Shown piece by piece: positions 1 to 11,763 of a DNA stretch of 64,000 nt (its first letter is position 1; each line of letters opens with the position of its first letter). Source of the stretch: Clavaria fumosa (lineage: Eukaryota > Basidiomycota > Agaricomycetes > Agaricales > Clavariaceae); contig OX637799.1 of the NCBI GenBank assembly GCA_951802425.1, positions 1,860,001 to 1,924,000 on the forward strand. Direction: 5' to 3'. The notes beneath the pieces were generated by a model, which made no database searches, was not told the origin of the DNA, and was given only the letters and a program-made list of their open reading frames with translations. The position numbers were made by a program, and so were the translations under genes.

Positions 1-2
1 CA

Positions 3-305
3 CCCGCCACCACGTCGTCCGCGTCGGCGTCATCCGCAAGCAGGACCACGGGCAGGCGCGGCCTGGCCACGCGCGTCATCATCATCATCGTCGCCGCGAG
101 CGTCGCGGGCGCGGCGATCATCTTTTCGCTCCTCGTGTGCGCGTGCGGTCGCTGCCGGCGCGGGAACAAACGCACTGTGCCGTCGTACATGCCGTCGTAC
201 CCGTCGTACAGCTCGTATGCGCCGCTGCAGCCGCAGACGGGCTATGCGTTCCAAACCGATGCTGCGGCTGTTGCGAGCCGCCCGTCGCCAGGGTACCAGA
301 AATGA
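3..305 (+). CDS. C-terminal part of a single-pass membrane protein
   Basis: The reading frame enters from the left edge and stops with TGA at 303-305, leaving about 100 codons. The visible part starts with a Ser/Thr/Ala-rich stretch, as found in O-glycosylated stalks. A hydrophobic segment of about 25 residues rich in Ile, Val and Ala follows, then a Cys/Arg-rich juxtamembrane motif (CACGRCRRGNKR) and a short Tyr/Pro/Ser-rich tail with repeated PSY. A type I orientation, with the Ser/Thr region outside and the tail inside, is inferred from the positive charges after the helix. The N-terminal domain lies outside the window, so no function can be assigned. Confidence 0.6.
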   Translation, partial: PATTSSASASSASRTTGRRGLATRVIIIIVAASVAGAAIIFSLLVCACGRCRRGNKRTVPSYMPSYPSYSSYAPLQPQTGYAFQTDAAAVASRPSPGYQK

Positions 306-920
306 ATATACTCAGGCTCCTGAACGATGCTGGGGGGGACACTACTCGCTTTTTTTTTTGTTTCTCTAAATATGTTGATTCACACGTCTACTACTACTGC
401 TGCTACAACAACATCAAATCCACTTACTCTTTCACAAAAGGGTTGATGCATTGTCTTCCTCCGAGCAACTCGTGCTGAGACGTTTTATCTGTTGGTTAAG
501 CAAATTGTATAGGCCTGCTGGTTGGAGAATAAACGGACATGCTTTTTCAGTTGTTGTAAATTGACGAATACGACTATTCACTTGCCGTGAAGAGAGTTTG
601 CGGGTTGTTGATTACGAAGACTCAGTCAGCTATTTGACCAGCAATTTCTTGCATGGCGCTTCCTGAACTCCATTGAACTCGTCCAATCACAGCACTTCAA
701 CACAGCGAGGATTGGCAGCACAAGTATGACCTCTTGGGCATCGCCCAGAGGCCTTATTAGTACAGTAGAGAAGAAAGTCGCTAGCAGCCAGAACTGTCAG
801 CCTACTCTGCAATAAGCTCAAACAGTTTGGAGCTCTCAAATTGTGTGCAAGTGACATTTGAATATAGCTTTCTGGCGAATGCTGCGAAAGATAGCTTTGA
901 GCAATATCAATCTGAAAACA
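306..920. other. Convergent intergenic region
   Basis: This is the space between the 3' end of the membrane-protein gene and the 3' end of the minus-strand peptidase. An AATAAA hexamer at 528-533 could serve polyadenylation of the upstream gene. No coding potential is convincing. Confidence 0.4.
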
Positions 921-3226
921 CTAGTATTCCAAATGCTTGTCAATATGTTCAAGAAGACGATGCAAGACATCTTCCACATGATCACGCTCGGTGAAAATAT
1001 GTGGTTCACGAGGGTAGAGGATCAGTTGAGGCTGAGCACCAGGTCCGCCTACTCTCCGAAGCGCCCTCATCAAACCAATCCCCTGTGTCACTGGAACACG
1101 CCTATCTTCTTCACCATGCATGATCAGGATTGGAACATTTATGTTGCTGGCATGTCTAATGGGGCTAGGCCTCAAATAGTGCGCATGGGGAGACCAAGGA
1201 GCACCACCAGCCAAGTCAGCCTGAAATGGTAAACTGTGAGATTGGGTGAATCGAGCTGGGTGTGCATACCTCCTTGTCTGGTTCGTCCGAAGAAAGCACG
1301 AGGCTGCCCCAGTCTGATACACCGCTAATGACCACAGCCGCTTTGAATCGTTTCGAAACAGTCGCACCCCATGCGGAAAGGAACCCGCCTTGGCTCAGTC
1401 CAGCTATTGCAAGCCTGTCGGGATCAGCAATGCCATGCTCCACGGCTGCATCAATCATCGAGTCCAAGTCCGTCCAGTCAAGGGTACCTAGGGGGATATC
1501 GCGTGCAAAAACGTCTCCGCGACCTCGGCCTGAAATATCTTGAGATTCAAATGATTGCGAGGATGGCAGTGGCTTACTCCCACGATAGTTTGGCGACAAT
1601 ACAAGATAACCTGCGGACGCCAGATAAGGCCGGGGAAGCTGGTACCCTGTCAACAGTGTTCTTCATATAGACAGTCCAAGTTGTCATCGTCTTGCGGATG
1701 AACAAACCTAAGCGAAAATCGTATATATCGCGCCTGATATAACAGAGGTTAAGTGATGGAAATAAGAGAATACTCCAGACGAACGTATACGGCCCACCAT
1801 GAGGAAAAACAACAGTCGGAAGCTTCTTGAGCGGAACACTATGTGGAAAGGATATGATACCCTGAAGCACTGTACCATCGGCCGCAGTCCACATGAATGC
1901 CTCGCTCAAAGGACCCTGTCTACCCGCGAACCATTTGTTGTGAGAGGACAATTTCGTCGTCAATTTACCTGCTTTTCCCTCCTCAAGAACTCCGTACCAG
2001 ACATCTTCTACTTCGCCCCGGACTCCTGAACTTCGCAAAGCAGCAAAGGCGTAACGGCCTCCGCCCAGATTTATTATGTCCCACTCTCCAGGGGTCAAAG
2101 CTTCGTGTTTCGTCTTGAAAATCGAGCGCGAGGTACCATTAAGGTGAATGATCTCGATTCGAGAATCCAAACCAGTAGCGACTTCTACCGCGACTGCTGC
2201 TGCGAGGCCGACATCAACGATACAGTTGGCATCTTCAATTTCGCCTAAGGATACATGTCGTGGAGCGGATGCTCCTGACACACGACGGCTCCATAAGGCA
2301 TTCGCAGATGAGAGACTCGTAGGACTGATGGGCTGCACATAAAATAAAGCTCCCGACGGCGTCCAAACTGTCCCAGTACCGGGCATGCGCTCGTGGGTGA
2401 ACGTGCTATCGATGACGCGGTTCAATGAAATAGCTTCTTCTTTAACTGGAAACTCAAAGCTTTCGATTGTCGCGTCGCTCTGCAATCGGTATAGAACATG
2501 AGAGCTATCCGGACTCCAAGTCATCGAATGGACGTGAGCGTTGACAGAGACGAGTGTCCGAATGCTGTTACAGAGGTTAGCGTGAATGGCTGGCATTATC
2601 ACAGGGACGTACGGAAAATTTGGCTCGTCCAGATTGATGAGGTGAAGGCGGCCAAAGTTCTTGTCCGTGTCCCATATCTTTGGGTCAGACTGGTTATCCG
2701 CCTGGTCCTTCTCATTAGGCTTATTAGTGCTGATGAAGGTGACATAACGACCATCCGGCGATATAGAAAAGGATGTGACAGGCCCAACATCATTGACGGA
2801 TGTGATTGGAATGACGCCTTCTTCAAGCCTCGCGAGGGTGAGCATGTAGATGTGACTGGGGCCACCAGCCTTGGGACGATCTGAGAGGAACAAAATATGC
2901 GAGCCGTTTGGATGAAATTGAGGGACCACGTCGCTGAAGTTGCCGAAGGTGATCTGTCGGGCGCTATCGATTTCGGATGTGCTTGCCGACCAAAGCGAAG
3001 AAGTCATATGAGCGCCTGATTTATACTGAGGGCCAACGCAGTAGACGACCTGGGAAGCATCCTTAGAAAGTTTGACATTGCGAATAAAGTCAGAGTCCGC
3101 AATCTCTGATGCTGATATTGGCACTAGCGATGCGGGTGGTGAGTGGACTGGGTGTTGGTAACAAAAAGACAAGAGCCAGAGAGACGAAATGTGAATGGTG
3201 AATGCGAGGAGTCGGAAGGAGCACAT
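921..3226 (-). CDS. Secreted S9-family serine peptidase (prolyl oligopeptidase / DPP-like)
   Basis: The first ATG at 3226 opens a hydrophobic signal-peptide-like N-terminus of about 28 residues; a GTG six bases upstream is not needed. The first exon (to about 1790) looks like the beta-propeller of S9 peptidases, with repeated SPDG and SPDSSHVLY-type blades. It ends at the conserved HGGPY that opens the alpha/beta-hydrolase fold. The next exon (about 1645 to 1270) has the nucleophile elbow GLSQGG. A 49-nt GT-AG intron at 1221-1269 joins it in phase 0 to the last exon (1220-921), which carries the acid motif HGEEDRRVP and the histidine in EPHIF. All three catalytic residues are therefore present. 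The join between about 1645 and 1790 is unresolved: the frame shifts there and one or two introns are expected. The family cleaves peptides, often after Pro or acylated N-termini. Confidence 0.85.
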
Positions 3227-3660
3227 CTTCACTTGTGCGTTGGAGACTGCTCTGGCATATATGTAGTGTTATGTACAGGCACAGGGGCTTTCCCCTATTG
3301 CCACTAGTCTCCTCCAGACTCGTGTCTGGTCCTGGTCCTTTGAATGTGGTCCTCGGCTTGACATTCTGTCAGTGTCAATGTGAATTTATTACCTTGTTAC
3401 AGCTGCAGTTGTTGGTGCCATCATGGGTCCTTTCTTGCACTGCCCTCATTCCTTGGTTTTGGCAAGCTGTGAACACATTTGGTGACGCGACATCACGTGG
3501 GAGGAGGTTTCGATGGAGGATGGATGGAAAAACTCATTCACTGCCACCCCCTAGCCTCTAAAACCTCTCTCTCGAACATCGAACATGGACTCCTCGACGA
3601 CCGCGTTGCCGTCTGACTGTAGCATAAAGGTGCAGACTTCAGAGGTTCACCGCACAAAAA
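3227..3660. promoter_or_regulatory. Divergent promoter between two secreted peptidase genes
   Basis: These 434 bp separate the start codons of the S9 peptidase (minus) and the aspartic peptidase (plus). On the minus strand, CATATATG at about 3254-3261 is a TATA-like box about 30 nt from the peptidase ATG. On the plus strand, GCATAAAG near 3623 is a candidate about 35 nt before the aspartic peptidase ATG. An ATCACGTG E-box lies near 3490. Co-regulation of two secreted proteases is inferred from the arrangement only. Confidence 0.45.
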
Positions 3661-5345
3661 ATGAAGCCACAACTCGTTGCGGCCTGCGGTCTCGCCGCAC
3701 TCGCACCCGCATACGCTGCCCGCTTCCCTTTAAAAGGCAGACCCCGGAGCACCCAAGAACATGACATACTCCGCAGAGCACAACAAGCATTGTTTGATAT
3801 TTCAGACTTTGCATACTTCGTCGAACTCTCTGTCGCTGGTCATGACTTTTCTGCCCTCGTCGACACAGGCAGGTATGACTGCAAACCGCCTTTGTGTCCA
3901 GCGCTCACCTTGACATTTCGCGCACAGCTCGGACTTTTGGGTTCAGGCACGCGACGCAGATTTACCAACGGCTATAGACGCAGGATTCAACACTGTGATA
4001 CATTTAGTATCTACTGACATCGAAGGTGACTCTAGGCCATCTATTGAGCCGAGCGCTCGCTTATCCCCATCCAAGGCAGTGTAAAAATAGCTGACCTCTC
4101 GCTTGCCGGTTTGACAGCAAGGTCGCAAATGTTTAGTAAGGTGCTTTCTACTTTCATCGCTTCCTGCCTTTAATGCTCTCTCCTATGTCTTCCATTCAGT
4201 GAGGGTGGAGCCAGGAGGGGACGGCATTCATGCACTCCTTGGGCTAGGTCCTCAGACCTCATCTTTCATCCTTGCTGCTGCACCGGATAAAAGCAAGGCA
4301 ATCCCCCCTTTGTATCATATTTTCAAGCAGAATCCCACTATCCTCCCTTATATTACTGTGCTTCTGGGACGCACGATCGACTCAGACGATCCGTATCCCG
4401 GATACATGACCATCGGGGAGATTTTAATCGTCCACAATCAAATTGAGGATCAACCACGCCTGCCTGTCTCCAAGACGTCTAACTTCTGGCGAACTATAAT
4501 TGATGCCAACGGTGTCATCGGTCCTAATGGTCCTATCCTATACAGTAGTGTTGTGAATGGCGGCGCAGGTGGCGTTGTTATCGTTGACACGGGTTTCACT
4601 TTCACTCAAGTCCCACCGTGCGCATCTACCTACTCGCTCATCTCCATGACTGACCGATTACCGGCTTTATGTGTACTCTACAGACAAATCGCTACAGCTA
4701 TATACGGCCCCAGCGCCCGGGTTGTAGATGCCCCGGGGAATGCGGGCAAATTCTACGCAGTCCCGTGCTCGACGTTAATCGACCTGTCCTTCAAGATCGG
4801 CGGGACGGAGTTCCCTATCCATCCACTGGATGTTGTGGTTGACCCCGGTGTATTCAGATCACGATTTAGTCCGCCACTGGAGTCCGACATGTGTTTGGGC
4901 GGTGTGAGCATTCGTCTGCCCTCTTGTTTCTGCCATCGTCATGATACCCCTCCAGTTCCAGCCCATTTTTATTGATAATACCGGCCAAGCTCGTCCGACT
5001 GATTCTACTCGTACTCGGGCTATCACTCGGACTCAGACTTCCTCTAGTACCACTCGGACTCAGACCTCCTCTAGTGCCACTCGGACTCAGCCTTCCCCTA
5101 GTCCTACCGAGACTCCGCGGCATATGTTCGACATGGTCCTCGGCATGACGTTTCGTGAGTGTGGATTTTCTCACCTTGTCGAAGCTGCAGTTCTTGATAT
5201 CACGAACAACAAAGTACGAAACGCTTACACCCTCTTCAATTACGGTAGCAATAGCGAGCTCGACGACGCGTATATCCAGATGCTTCCGCTGACAAACAAG
5301 CGTGTTGCGATATATGAGTTCCGGATTATGCGTGGCACGGTTTAA
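3661..5345 (+). CDS. Secreted pepsin-like aspartic peptidase (A1 family)
   Basis: Seven exons can be joined: 3661-3872, 3928-4025, 4076-4135, 4200-4617, 4684-4903, 4956-5154 and 5215-5345. They total 1338 nt (445 residues), and all six introns (50-66 nt) are GT-AG. The N-terminus looks like a signal peptide ending near AYAA. The first catalytic motif, reconstituted across intron 1, is the canonical DTGSSDFW. The second is DTGFTF, where most pepsins have DTGT/S, so a Phe replaces the usual Ser/Thr after Gly. The C-terminal lobe ends with VLGMTFLRNAYTLFNYG, a classic A1 signature formed by the last splice. Exon 6 holds three copies of a 27-nt repeat encoding a Thr/Ser/Gln-rich loop (TRTQTSSSx), an unusual insertion just before that signature. 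Hydrolysis of proteins outside the cell at acid pH is the family role. Confidence 0.85.
5021..5105 (+). repeat. 27-bp coding tandem repeat in the aspartic peptidase
   Basis: Three successive copies of a unit beginning CACTCGGACTCAG encode TRTQTSSST, TRTQTSSSA and TRTQPSPSP. The unit length is a multiple of three, so copy number can change without breaking the frame. Confidence 0.8.
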
Positions 5346-6258
5346 GAGAATCCCCCAGCAATCGAGAATAATAATGTCAGGCGAAGGGGACATGAACTGC
5401 TCGTGGTGCTCAATATTTCAACATTTCTAATGCTGGTTTAGGCGGTTATATAATTTTTGCGGAGCGACAGCCATTTTCTTAGTGATATTTATATTCCTTT
5501 GCGATCTATAAAATGCATAGCAGATCCTCTGGATCGCTTTAGGATTAATCTGCATAATTATGGAATGTTCAATGTACTTTAGCTCTATTGCGCAATATAC
5601 AGAGTACCGTGGCGTAACCTCTCCCGTGCGGCTCAGTAGGTCATCGTCCACTCGTAGTGAATATCTGCTTCCCTCCTTTGAATGTCTATAATCAAAAATG
5701 CGTCTGTCTTCCTGAGCACATAGATAGTATAAACACAGCAAATATTTCCGTTGATCAAAAAGGCAGGTAAGTAGGAACAACACTAGTGCAGCTTCACACT
5801 TCGAAAAGGAGGTTGTCGCAAAAAGCTGTTCCAAGTGGGGCCAGAAACAATGGCGATGCTCGGTACGAGCCCACGGCACGGAGAGAAGATCGTCTCTGAT
5901 TTGTCTCTTCGAACCACCAACCGCGATGCCAATTCGCCCTGACTTATAACTTATCGTATCACGATCGAGTCGCCTCTCAGCACTTGCCACCCATGGACTC
6001 CCTTCAATTCGTCTAGCAGCCACGAGGGTGGGGTCTTTCGCACAACCGTATGGGCAGGAGCATGATAGTATGGTACGGACGAGCGGAAGAAACCGCGTCA
6101 TGATGTATCTGTGTGATTGGGAGACTTGACAAAATATAAAAGACACCAGTGATATTCCAAGTCTCATTGTACGGAAGCAATCGTTATTGAAGAAAAGTAC
6201 GCACAAACCAGGATATCCAAACAGTGGGATAAGATAAAGCGACGAAAAGCAAAGTTAC
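5346..6258. other. Convergent intergenic region, no supported gene
   Basis: The aspartic peptidase (plus) and the acyl-CoA ligase-like gene (minus) end on either side. A 259-codon minus-strand frame at 5427-6206 is open but resembles no known family, lacks splice structure and has no promoter elements I can identify, so it is not called as a gene. Confidence 0.4.
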
Positions 6259-8966
6259 TCATAACTTGGGTTTCGTCTGTTTCCGAAGTGCCTTTGCCCT
6301 TTCGCGCAGCAGTCGCCTTAACAGCTTCCCGCTAGGATTCTTCGGGATGGCGTCGATGAACTCCACGCCTCCCGCAAGTTGCTTATAGGCCGTAGTCCGG
6401 TCGGCAACATACTAGAAGCATTTGAGTCCATAATCGAATAAAAGCATAGACAAAGCTGACCTTCATGATGCTGTTCTTGATCTCTGCCGCCGACCCTGGT
6501 ACATCTCTGAGCCGCGCAGAGGCACTCTCGCCAAGGACAACAAACGCGAGCGGCACCTCGCCGGTGTAATCGTCTGGCACGCCTACAACACACGTATCGG
6601 AGACGTCCGCATGGCTCAACAGGCAACCCTCTAGCTCAGCCGGTGCGACTTGGAAGCCCTTGACTTTCATCATTTCCTGGGCGCGGCGGGGCCGTTTCAG
6701 CTGCGTTGGGCGTTTTAAAAATTGAGATTGACTGACTTTGAGACGGTCGACAACGTATAGTTCCCCGTTCTTGTCGATCACGACTGAGTCCCCCGTCCTG
6801 ACCCATCTATACAGAACGATGATGAGGGGAATCTCGATCACGGTAGAGCACAGCTCGGCCTACCCGTCCACAAACGTCTCTTGTGTACTATGCCACCCTA
6901 GTCAATCGTACTGCTGCTTCAAAGAAAATGCTATGCACGCACGCTTGCTCATTATTACTGTAACACAACGCACTGCTAGGACTCTTGACGAGCAACTCGC
7001 CCCTGTCTCCGTAGCTACCGAACGACCCATCCTCCTTCACGATGCGACAAACGATACCTGGTAAAATGTGTCCGCAGCTGTTGACCTCCGGGACCCCGGG
7101 AGCAGGCACTCCAAATATGGTGACCGCAGTAGCAGTCTCCGTCATGCCTGCGCAAAAAAAGGGAGCAAAACATCCAAAGTCAGAAAACGTCCCCTTCGCC
7201 GCTGCACATGCGCAGTTACAAGGAGAAAAAAAAAAAAGGATTCGCCGCGCGTGGGAAAACGAGTATGCGATGCTCACCGTATCCTTGTCCTATGGCGGCA
7301 TTCGGTAGGATAATCTTGAGCTTCCTGGCGAGTTCATCTGAAACAGGCGCTGCGCCCACCATCGCAAACCGGACATGGCTGAAATCATACTTCTTGACCT
7401 CTTCGCGCTGTGATGATTCCACTGAGTTGTTGAGATTCAACGTTGGCAGATGTCAATCTGCACCTTGCATAGGAGGAGGGCTTGAGGGGGGACGAGACTG
7501 CAGTTGTTCGTCAGCGCACAGTAGTTGTCTTCGAGGCAGGCACATACAGGAGATGGGTTACTTTATGTTTCTTGATGCTTTCGAGCATTTCGGTAAAATT
7601 GAATTTGTTTACTACGACGAGTGACATCTGAGGTGGGGGAATGATTAAACTAGAGGATGAAAAACGAGTAGTAGCTTCGACGAACCCCGCTATATAGACA
7701 GCAATGCAACTGTGCGATTGACATCAGAAACACAGAAAATTGAGATATATGAATAGCTCCGCACGTTCACGATGAGGCCGTAGATGTGGAAGAAAGGCAA
7801 AACTGTTCATATTTCATTGAACGAGACGTGCCAGATCATATCACTACGCACCACCGAGTGCTATGTCACCTGGCCTCCAGCGTCTCTTGTCCGACGATAT
7901 GCTCCGATGCGTAAGTTGTTCATGAACGGCTAGTTGAATTACGTTCGCAATGGTAGATATATGCGGTATCGTCACGGCCTGACCCAACAAAAAATCATTA
8001 GCACGGCTTTAACGGGCTGCTGAGTGGAGAAAGATTGTTTCACCTTTGGCCTACCTGTCGTTCCGCTTGAAAACGACAAAAAAGCGATCTTGGTCTTAGC
8101 TTCGCCCTTACGCAGCCGCCTCTCTTTGAACGCGGAGTTGAGGCCGAGGCCGTAATCAATAAGCTCGTCCATGGTAGCGACATCGGAGCCGTGGACCGTG
8201 TCCAAAAGCATGACACGGTGGAGCGGAATGCCCACGACACGAGCCGCGGTGAGGGCGGTGGCGAGCGAGGACGTGTGCGCGATGATGAGCGTCGCTTTCG
8301 TCGTGGTCAACTGGAAGGCAAGCTCGTCGGGCGTGTAGGCGGGGTTCGCGCAGCTTCCTCAGCTCTCGTGTCAGTTCTGGCCCGTTTCGGGGGCAGGACT
8401 GGCAAGGGAGCAGACGTACGATACGATGGCGCCTAATCTATGGACACCCCATATTGCCACGGGATAGTCTATGTGGAAGAGATACGGGCGGATCAACAAC
8501 AATTCCGACTCGGATGATAGACACGCACCAACGTGGTTTGGGCTAAAAATGACGACTGAAACGTCTCATTAGGCGACGCCTGGGCTGACCCTCGAGCGCG
8601 CGACATACCGACATCGTCCTCCCCTAGTGGGCTCTCATATGAGTATCGAAATGAGCTTGAGATAGGGGAACTCACGGATACTATACTTGAAGAACAACGC
8701 ATTCGCGAATCCAAATGTCCGGGCGCGGAGCTAACATGACAAGGTTGACGGCGCTCCTTGTCCGTACAATTGTCAGGGCTCACCTCGTCTAGTCCAATCG
8801 CCTTGCCAGTATGATCCTCGATTACCCATGGCGTGTTGCGGTCTCTGATAGGCCTGGTGGGATGGGAAGAGTCGAGGAAGAATTGCGCGACTGTGAGGTC
8901 GTCTGGGATATACGGCAAAGGCTTTGCTGTCGGACAGACGAGGTCGTAGTTGCTTTCGCGAGGCAT
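6259..8966 (-). CDS. AMP-dependent acyl-CoA synthetase/ligase (4-coumarate-CoA-ligase-like)
   Basis: The ATG is at 8966 and the TGA at 6261-6259, with many short introns; the exact exon set was not fully solved. The start MPRESNYDLVCP is followed by the adenylate-forming N-terminal region (DYPVAIWGVHRLGAIVS across an intron near 8470). The AMP-binding P-loop FLSFSSGTTGRPK lies near 8060 and the LPFFHIYGL motif near 7780. Further on are MTETATAVTIFG, YRWVRTGD, a linker of the ELYVVDRLK type, VKGFQVAPAELE and the C-terminal catalytic lysine motif KNPSGKLLRR near 6320. The family makes acyl-adenylates and then CoA thioesters of aromatic or fatty acids. The order of motifs is complete, so the gene is probably functional; substrate cannot be read from the sequence. 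No obvious peroxisomal SKL is seen: the C-terminus is KPKL. Confidence 0.85.
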
Positions 8967-9277
8967 GTTAGGAACGCGAGGCCAACATCTCGAATGTTAC
9001 CCTCCTTTTTAACATTCTGGATTTATCGACACCCCTTTGGCAAGATCCGCTCCACCGTTCTGCCGGTACCAGGCGTTGCTCTACACCCCTGAGGGTAAAA
9101 AGAGGATCCGAGCAAGGACATATCGGGTACTGAACATCACGAACCTTGACATATCCGTGATTGACATTGAGCTCTTCCGACTTGGGCGCAATCGCTCAAA
9201 CGGTGACCTGAGTGAGCGCGACGCGTTGTTCGACGCGTCTCCAACTCAACGACAAATTTGAGCGCTTGCCATAAACA
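8967..9277. promoter_or_regulatory. Divergent promoter (acyl-CoA ligase / dynactin p62)
   Basis: Only 311 bp separate the two start codons, so both genes must take their promoters from this interval. No clear TATA box is seen. Confidence 0.4.
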
Positions 9278-11401
9278 ATGCCGTCCGGCGTATTATACCA
9301 CTGCCCTTGTCTCGACCCCTCGCCCACACCTCGCCCAGCCCATCTCGCAAGCTCGTCACACAGTTTCCACCCGCTCCCCACACTCTTTTTCTGCGAGGAA
9401 TGCGACGCTGTGCGCTGCAACCGTTGCGTCTCGGTCGAGATAAGCGGCTACTATTGCCCAAACTGTCTTTTTGAGGTCCCAGGCGCGAGCGTGAGAGCCG
9501 AGAAGAACAGGTGCGTGGCATTATCGTCTGTCGTGTCGTCTGGTCACCCTTAGTGTCTCTATGTCTCGCTTGTACCATGCGGCAGATGCGCGCGCAATTG
9601 TTTTCTATGTCCATGTTGCCGGAATACCCTATCCGTGGTCTCCTCGGATCCCCCGGATTCAGGAGACCCACGGCTGTCTGTGATCCCCGCAAACGTCGTA
9701 GGGGAACCGCCTTTCGTGCTGTATTGCAACCATTGCAGATGGGACTCATTGGAAGCGGGCATCAAGTTCGACAAGCCAACTGGTCTTGCAGGTCAGTCAT
9801 TCTAATCCATCGACGCTATACTATGATTGCGCGCGACAAGAAGAAAAAATTCCATCTTTTTCTAGTGTTAAGGAACCATAGTTGACAAGGTATCATAGCC
9901 CAGCTACAAAAGGACGAAGACGACGCGCTCGACACCCTCGAGTTCGAGGCGCTCAAACACCACTTTGAGCCCATCTTCCGTGCGGCTGCTGTTGCTGCCC
10001 AGTCCTCCCACGGGCCCTCTTCCGCGGTGGCCGCGGCAGCACACCTGACCCACGTGCACAAGAGCCCTGTTACGGCAGCAGCCTCTGCTGCCCTTGCACG
10101 CGACGTCCCCGGCGTGGCCAAGTACAACCCGGTCCGGAGCACTCGTAGCAGTGGCGGCGGTGCCGCTGGGGGCTTTGGGAGCGTTGGCGCAGGGAGAGAT
10201 AGAGGAATTGGTGCGAACGAGGGCGAAGTGCCGACATACAAGGCAAGGCTGAAGTGTGCAGACGGGAAGGGAGCTTGGGGAGGGGACAGAGACGTCGAGT
10301 GGATGAGACAGATCGAGAACATCGAGGAGGTTGCGACCGTCGAGCAGAGGTGGTCGAGCGGTTTGTCTATGTCTCTACGTACTGAGTACGTGGCGTTTTC
10401 CTCGTTTTGCTGTGTCGAGATGGAACAACGTCGTCTTCCCGGTACTCTAGTGATCTCAGACCGCTCCGGGTGCCCTTGCATGCCAAGGTGTCGAAACGCT
10501 GTCCGTCGTGCACGCACATCCTCATCAAGCCAGAACAGAAAGCACAGTCGGTGCGGTACAAGATCAAGCTAGTTGCGGCCAATTACCTCCCCGCCATCAC
10601 AGTCATGATGCCTCACGCGCAGCCGCCGCAACCGTCCCTGAAACGGACGGGCACGGCGGGTGGGAAGCCCGCGCCAGAGGAGGAGAGACGGGAGGGTGGC
10701 AGCGATGGCGGAGGTGCGCGGCTGATAGCAGGGAAGAGCTACGCGTTCCATCTCGCGCTGACGAACCCATTATACGACCCCATCCAAGTACGGCTAGAGC
10801 GCGTGTACATCGGTGACGGCGCGGCAACAGCAGCAGCTGGGGCGGACGGCAGTAGTGGCGGTGGCGTTGGGACCGGAACTGGGGAAAGGGCGCGTCGACC
10901 GCCGTTTGCGGTGGCCCTTCCGACAGCGCCGTTCTCAATCGCGTCATTTGCGGAGGCGTGGGAGTATGACGAGGACGAGGACATGTTCGGGGTGGTGGAA
11001 GACGACGATCTGGGCGTTAGGAAGGGGGCGAAGGAGGACGCAAAGAAGATGAAGACAGTCGGTGTGCTGGAAAAGCGGGTGAATGTCACAGTCGTCGGCG
11101 GCGAAGTCGTCATCAGGAAGGGGGCGACAGGCAGCGTCAAGGTACGGGTGCCTCCGTTCACCCGTTTTCGCCTAACCTTGATTGACTGGATGGATCTTTC
11201 TAGTTTCATATGCGAGTGTCGTATACCTATCGGTCGGATGACCCCGCACCATCTGGTGAAGGCCGCGAAGGCATAACGACGCCTTCCAAGGGCACAAGCA
11301 AGCCGCCGGAGGTTAAGACGTTCTCGTTTTTTACCTTGGTAGAGCTGGGCGAGATTATGCCGAAAGAGGAGGCCAAAGCGGAGATGGATGCCAGACCATG
11401 A
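9278..11401 (+). CDS. Dynactin subunit 4 (p62) homolog
   Basis: Five exons fit: 9278-9510, 9586-9791, 9899-10385, 10460-11141 and 11204-11401. They sum to 1806 nt (601 residues) and all four introns are GT-AG. The N-terminus carries the p62 zinc-binding region: CPCLD, then FFCEECDAVRCNRC, YYCPNCLFEVP and NCFLCPCC across intron 1. A further CPSC pair (KRCPSCTHILIKPE) follows later. The second half contains the conserved block joining LANP-type strands (FHLALTNPLYDPIQVRLERV), and the C-terminal FSFFTLVELGEI. p62 sits at the pointed end of the dynactin filament and helps dynein cargo attachment. Low-complexity Ala/Gly insertions between residues of about 190 and 250 and near 420 are lineage-specific. 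The gene stands alone, divergent from the ligase gene. Confidence 0.88.
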
Positions 11402-11763
11402 GTAGGAAGGCACTTTCTCCGCCCGTCTCAAGCACCACTGTACAGAACATTGTACATTACATGGACCAAAAAACACTAGCCTTGTCATTGTCACCCAATC
11501 ACCCCGTGCTAAATACGCGGTATACACTATGAGATATTCAGCTAGCTGAAACGAGATCCATCATTGATGGAAATAATGGCAGCGGTAGCCGCTCCGCTGT
11601 TTCATCTGTTCGCCTCCTCGTCTCTCACTTCATTCCCCTTCCCGTTCTTTGATTTCGTCTTTTGTTCCTCTTTTGTTCTGGTCTTTCCTTTGCCAGGCGC
11701 AAATCTCTCTCTTCAAAAAACCAGACGCTCTGTGGTGGGCTTCTCTCGTCAACTTGTTCTCTA
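11402..11763. other. Intergenic region with likely promoter
   Basis: This separates the p62 stop from the ATG of the next gene. The last 100 bp before that ATG are pyrimidine-rich (runs of CTTTTGTTCC and TTTCCTTTG), typical of fungal promoters and 5' UTRs. Nothing else is seen. Confidence 0.35.

Noticed and set aside
137..478. Plus-strand frame of 113 codons overlapping the first gene
   Set aside because: It starts at GTG inside the real frame and runs into the 3' UTR; the TGA-terminated membrane-protein frame explains the region better.
5427..6206. 259-codon minus-strand open frame
   Set aside because: It shows no recognisable motif, signal, intron or promoter and lies in a convergent gap. 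Composition is unlike the neighbouring genes, so chance is more likely.
9196..10517. Antisense frames over the dynactin p62 exons
   Set aside because: They are shadows of the GC-rich coding strand; the plus strand has complete zinc motifs and consistent splicing.
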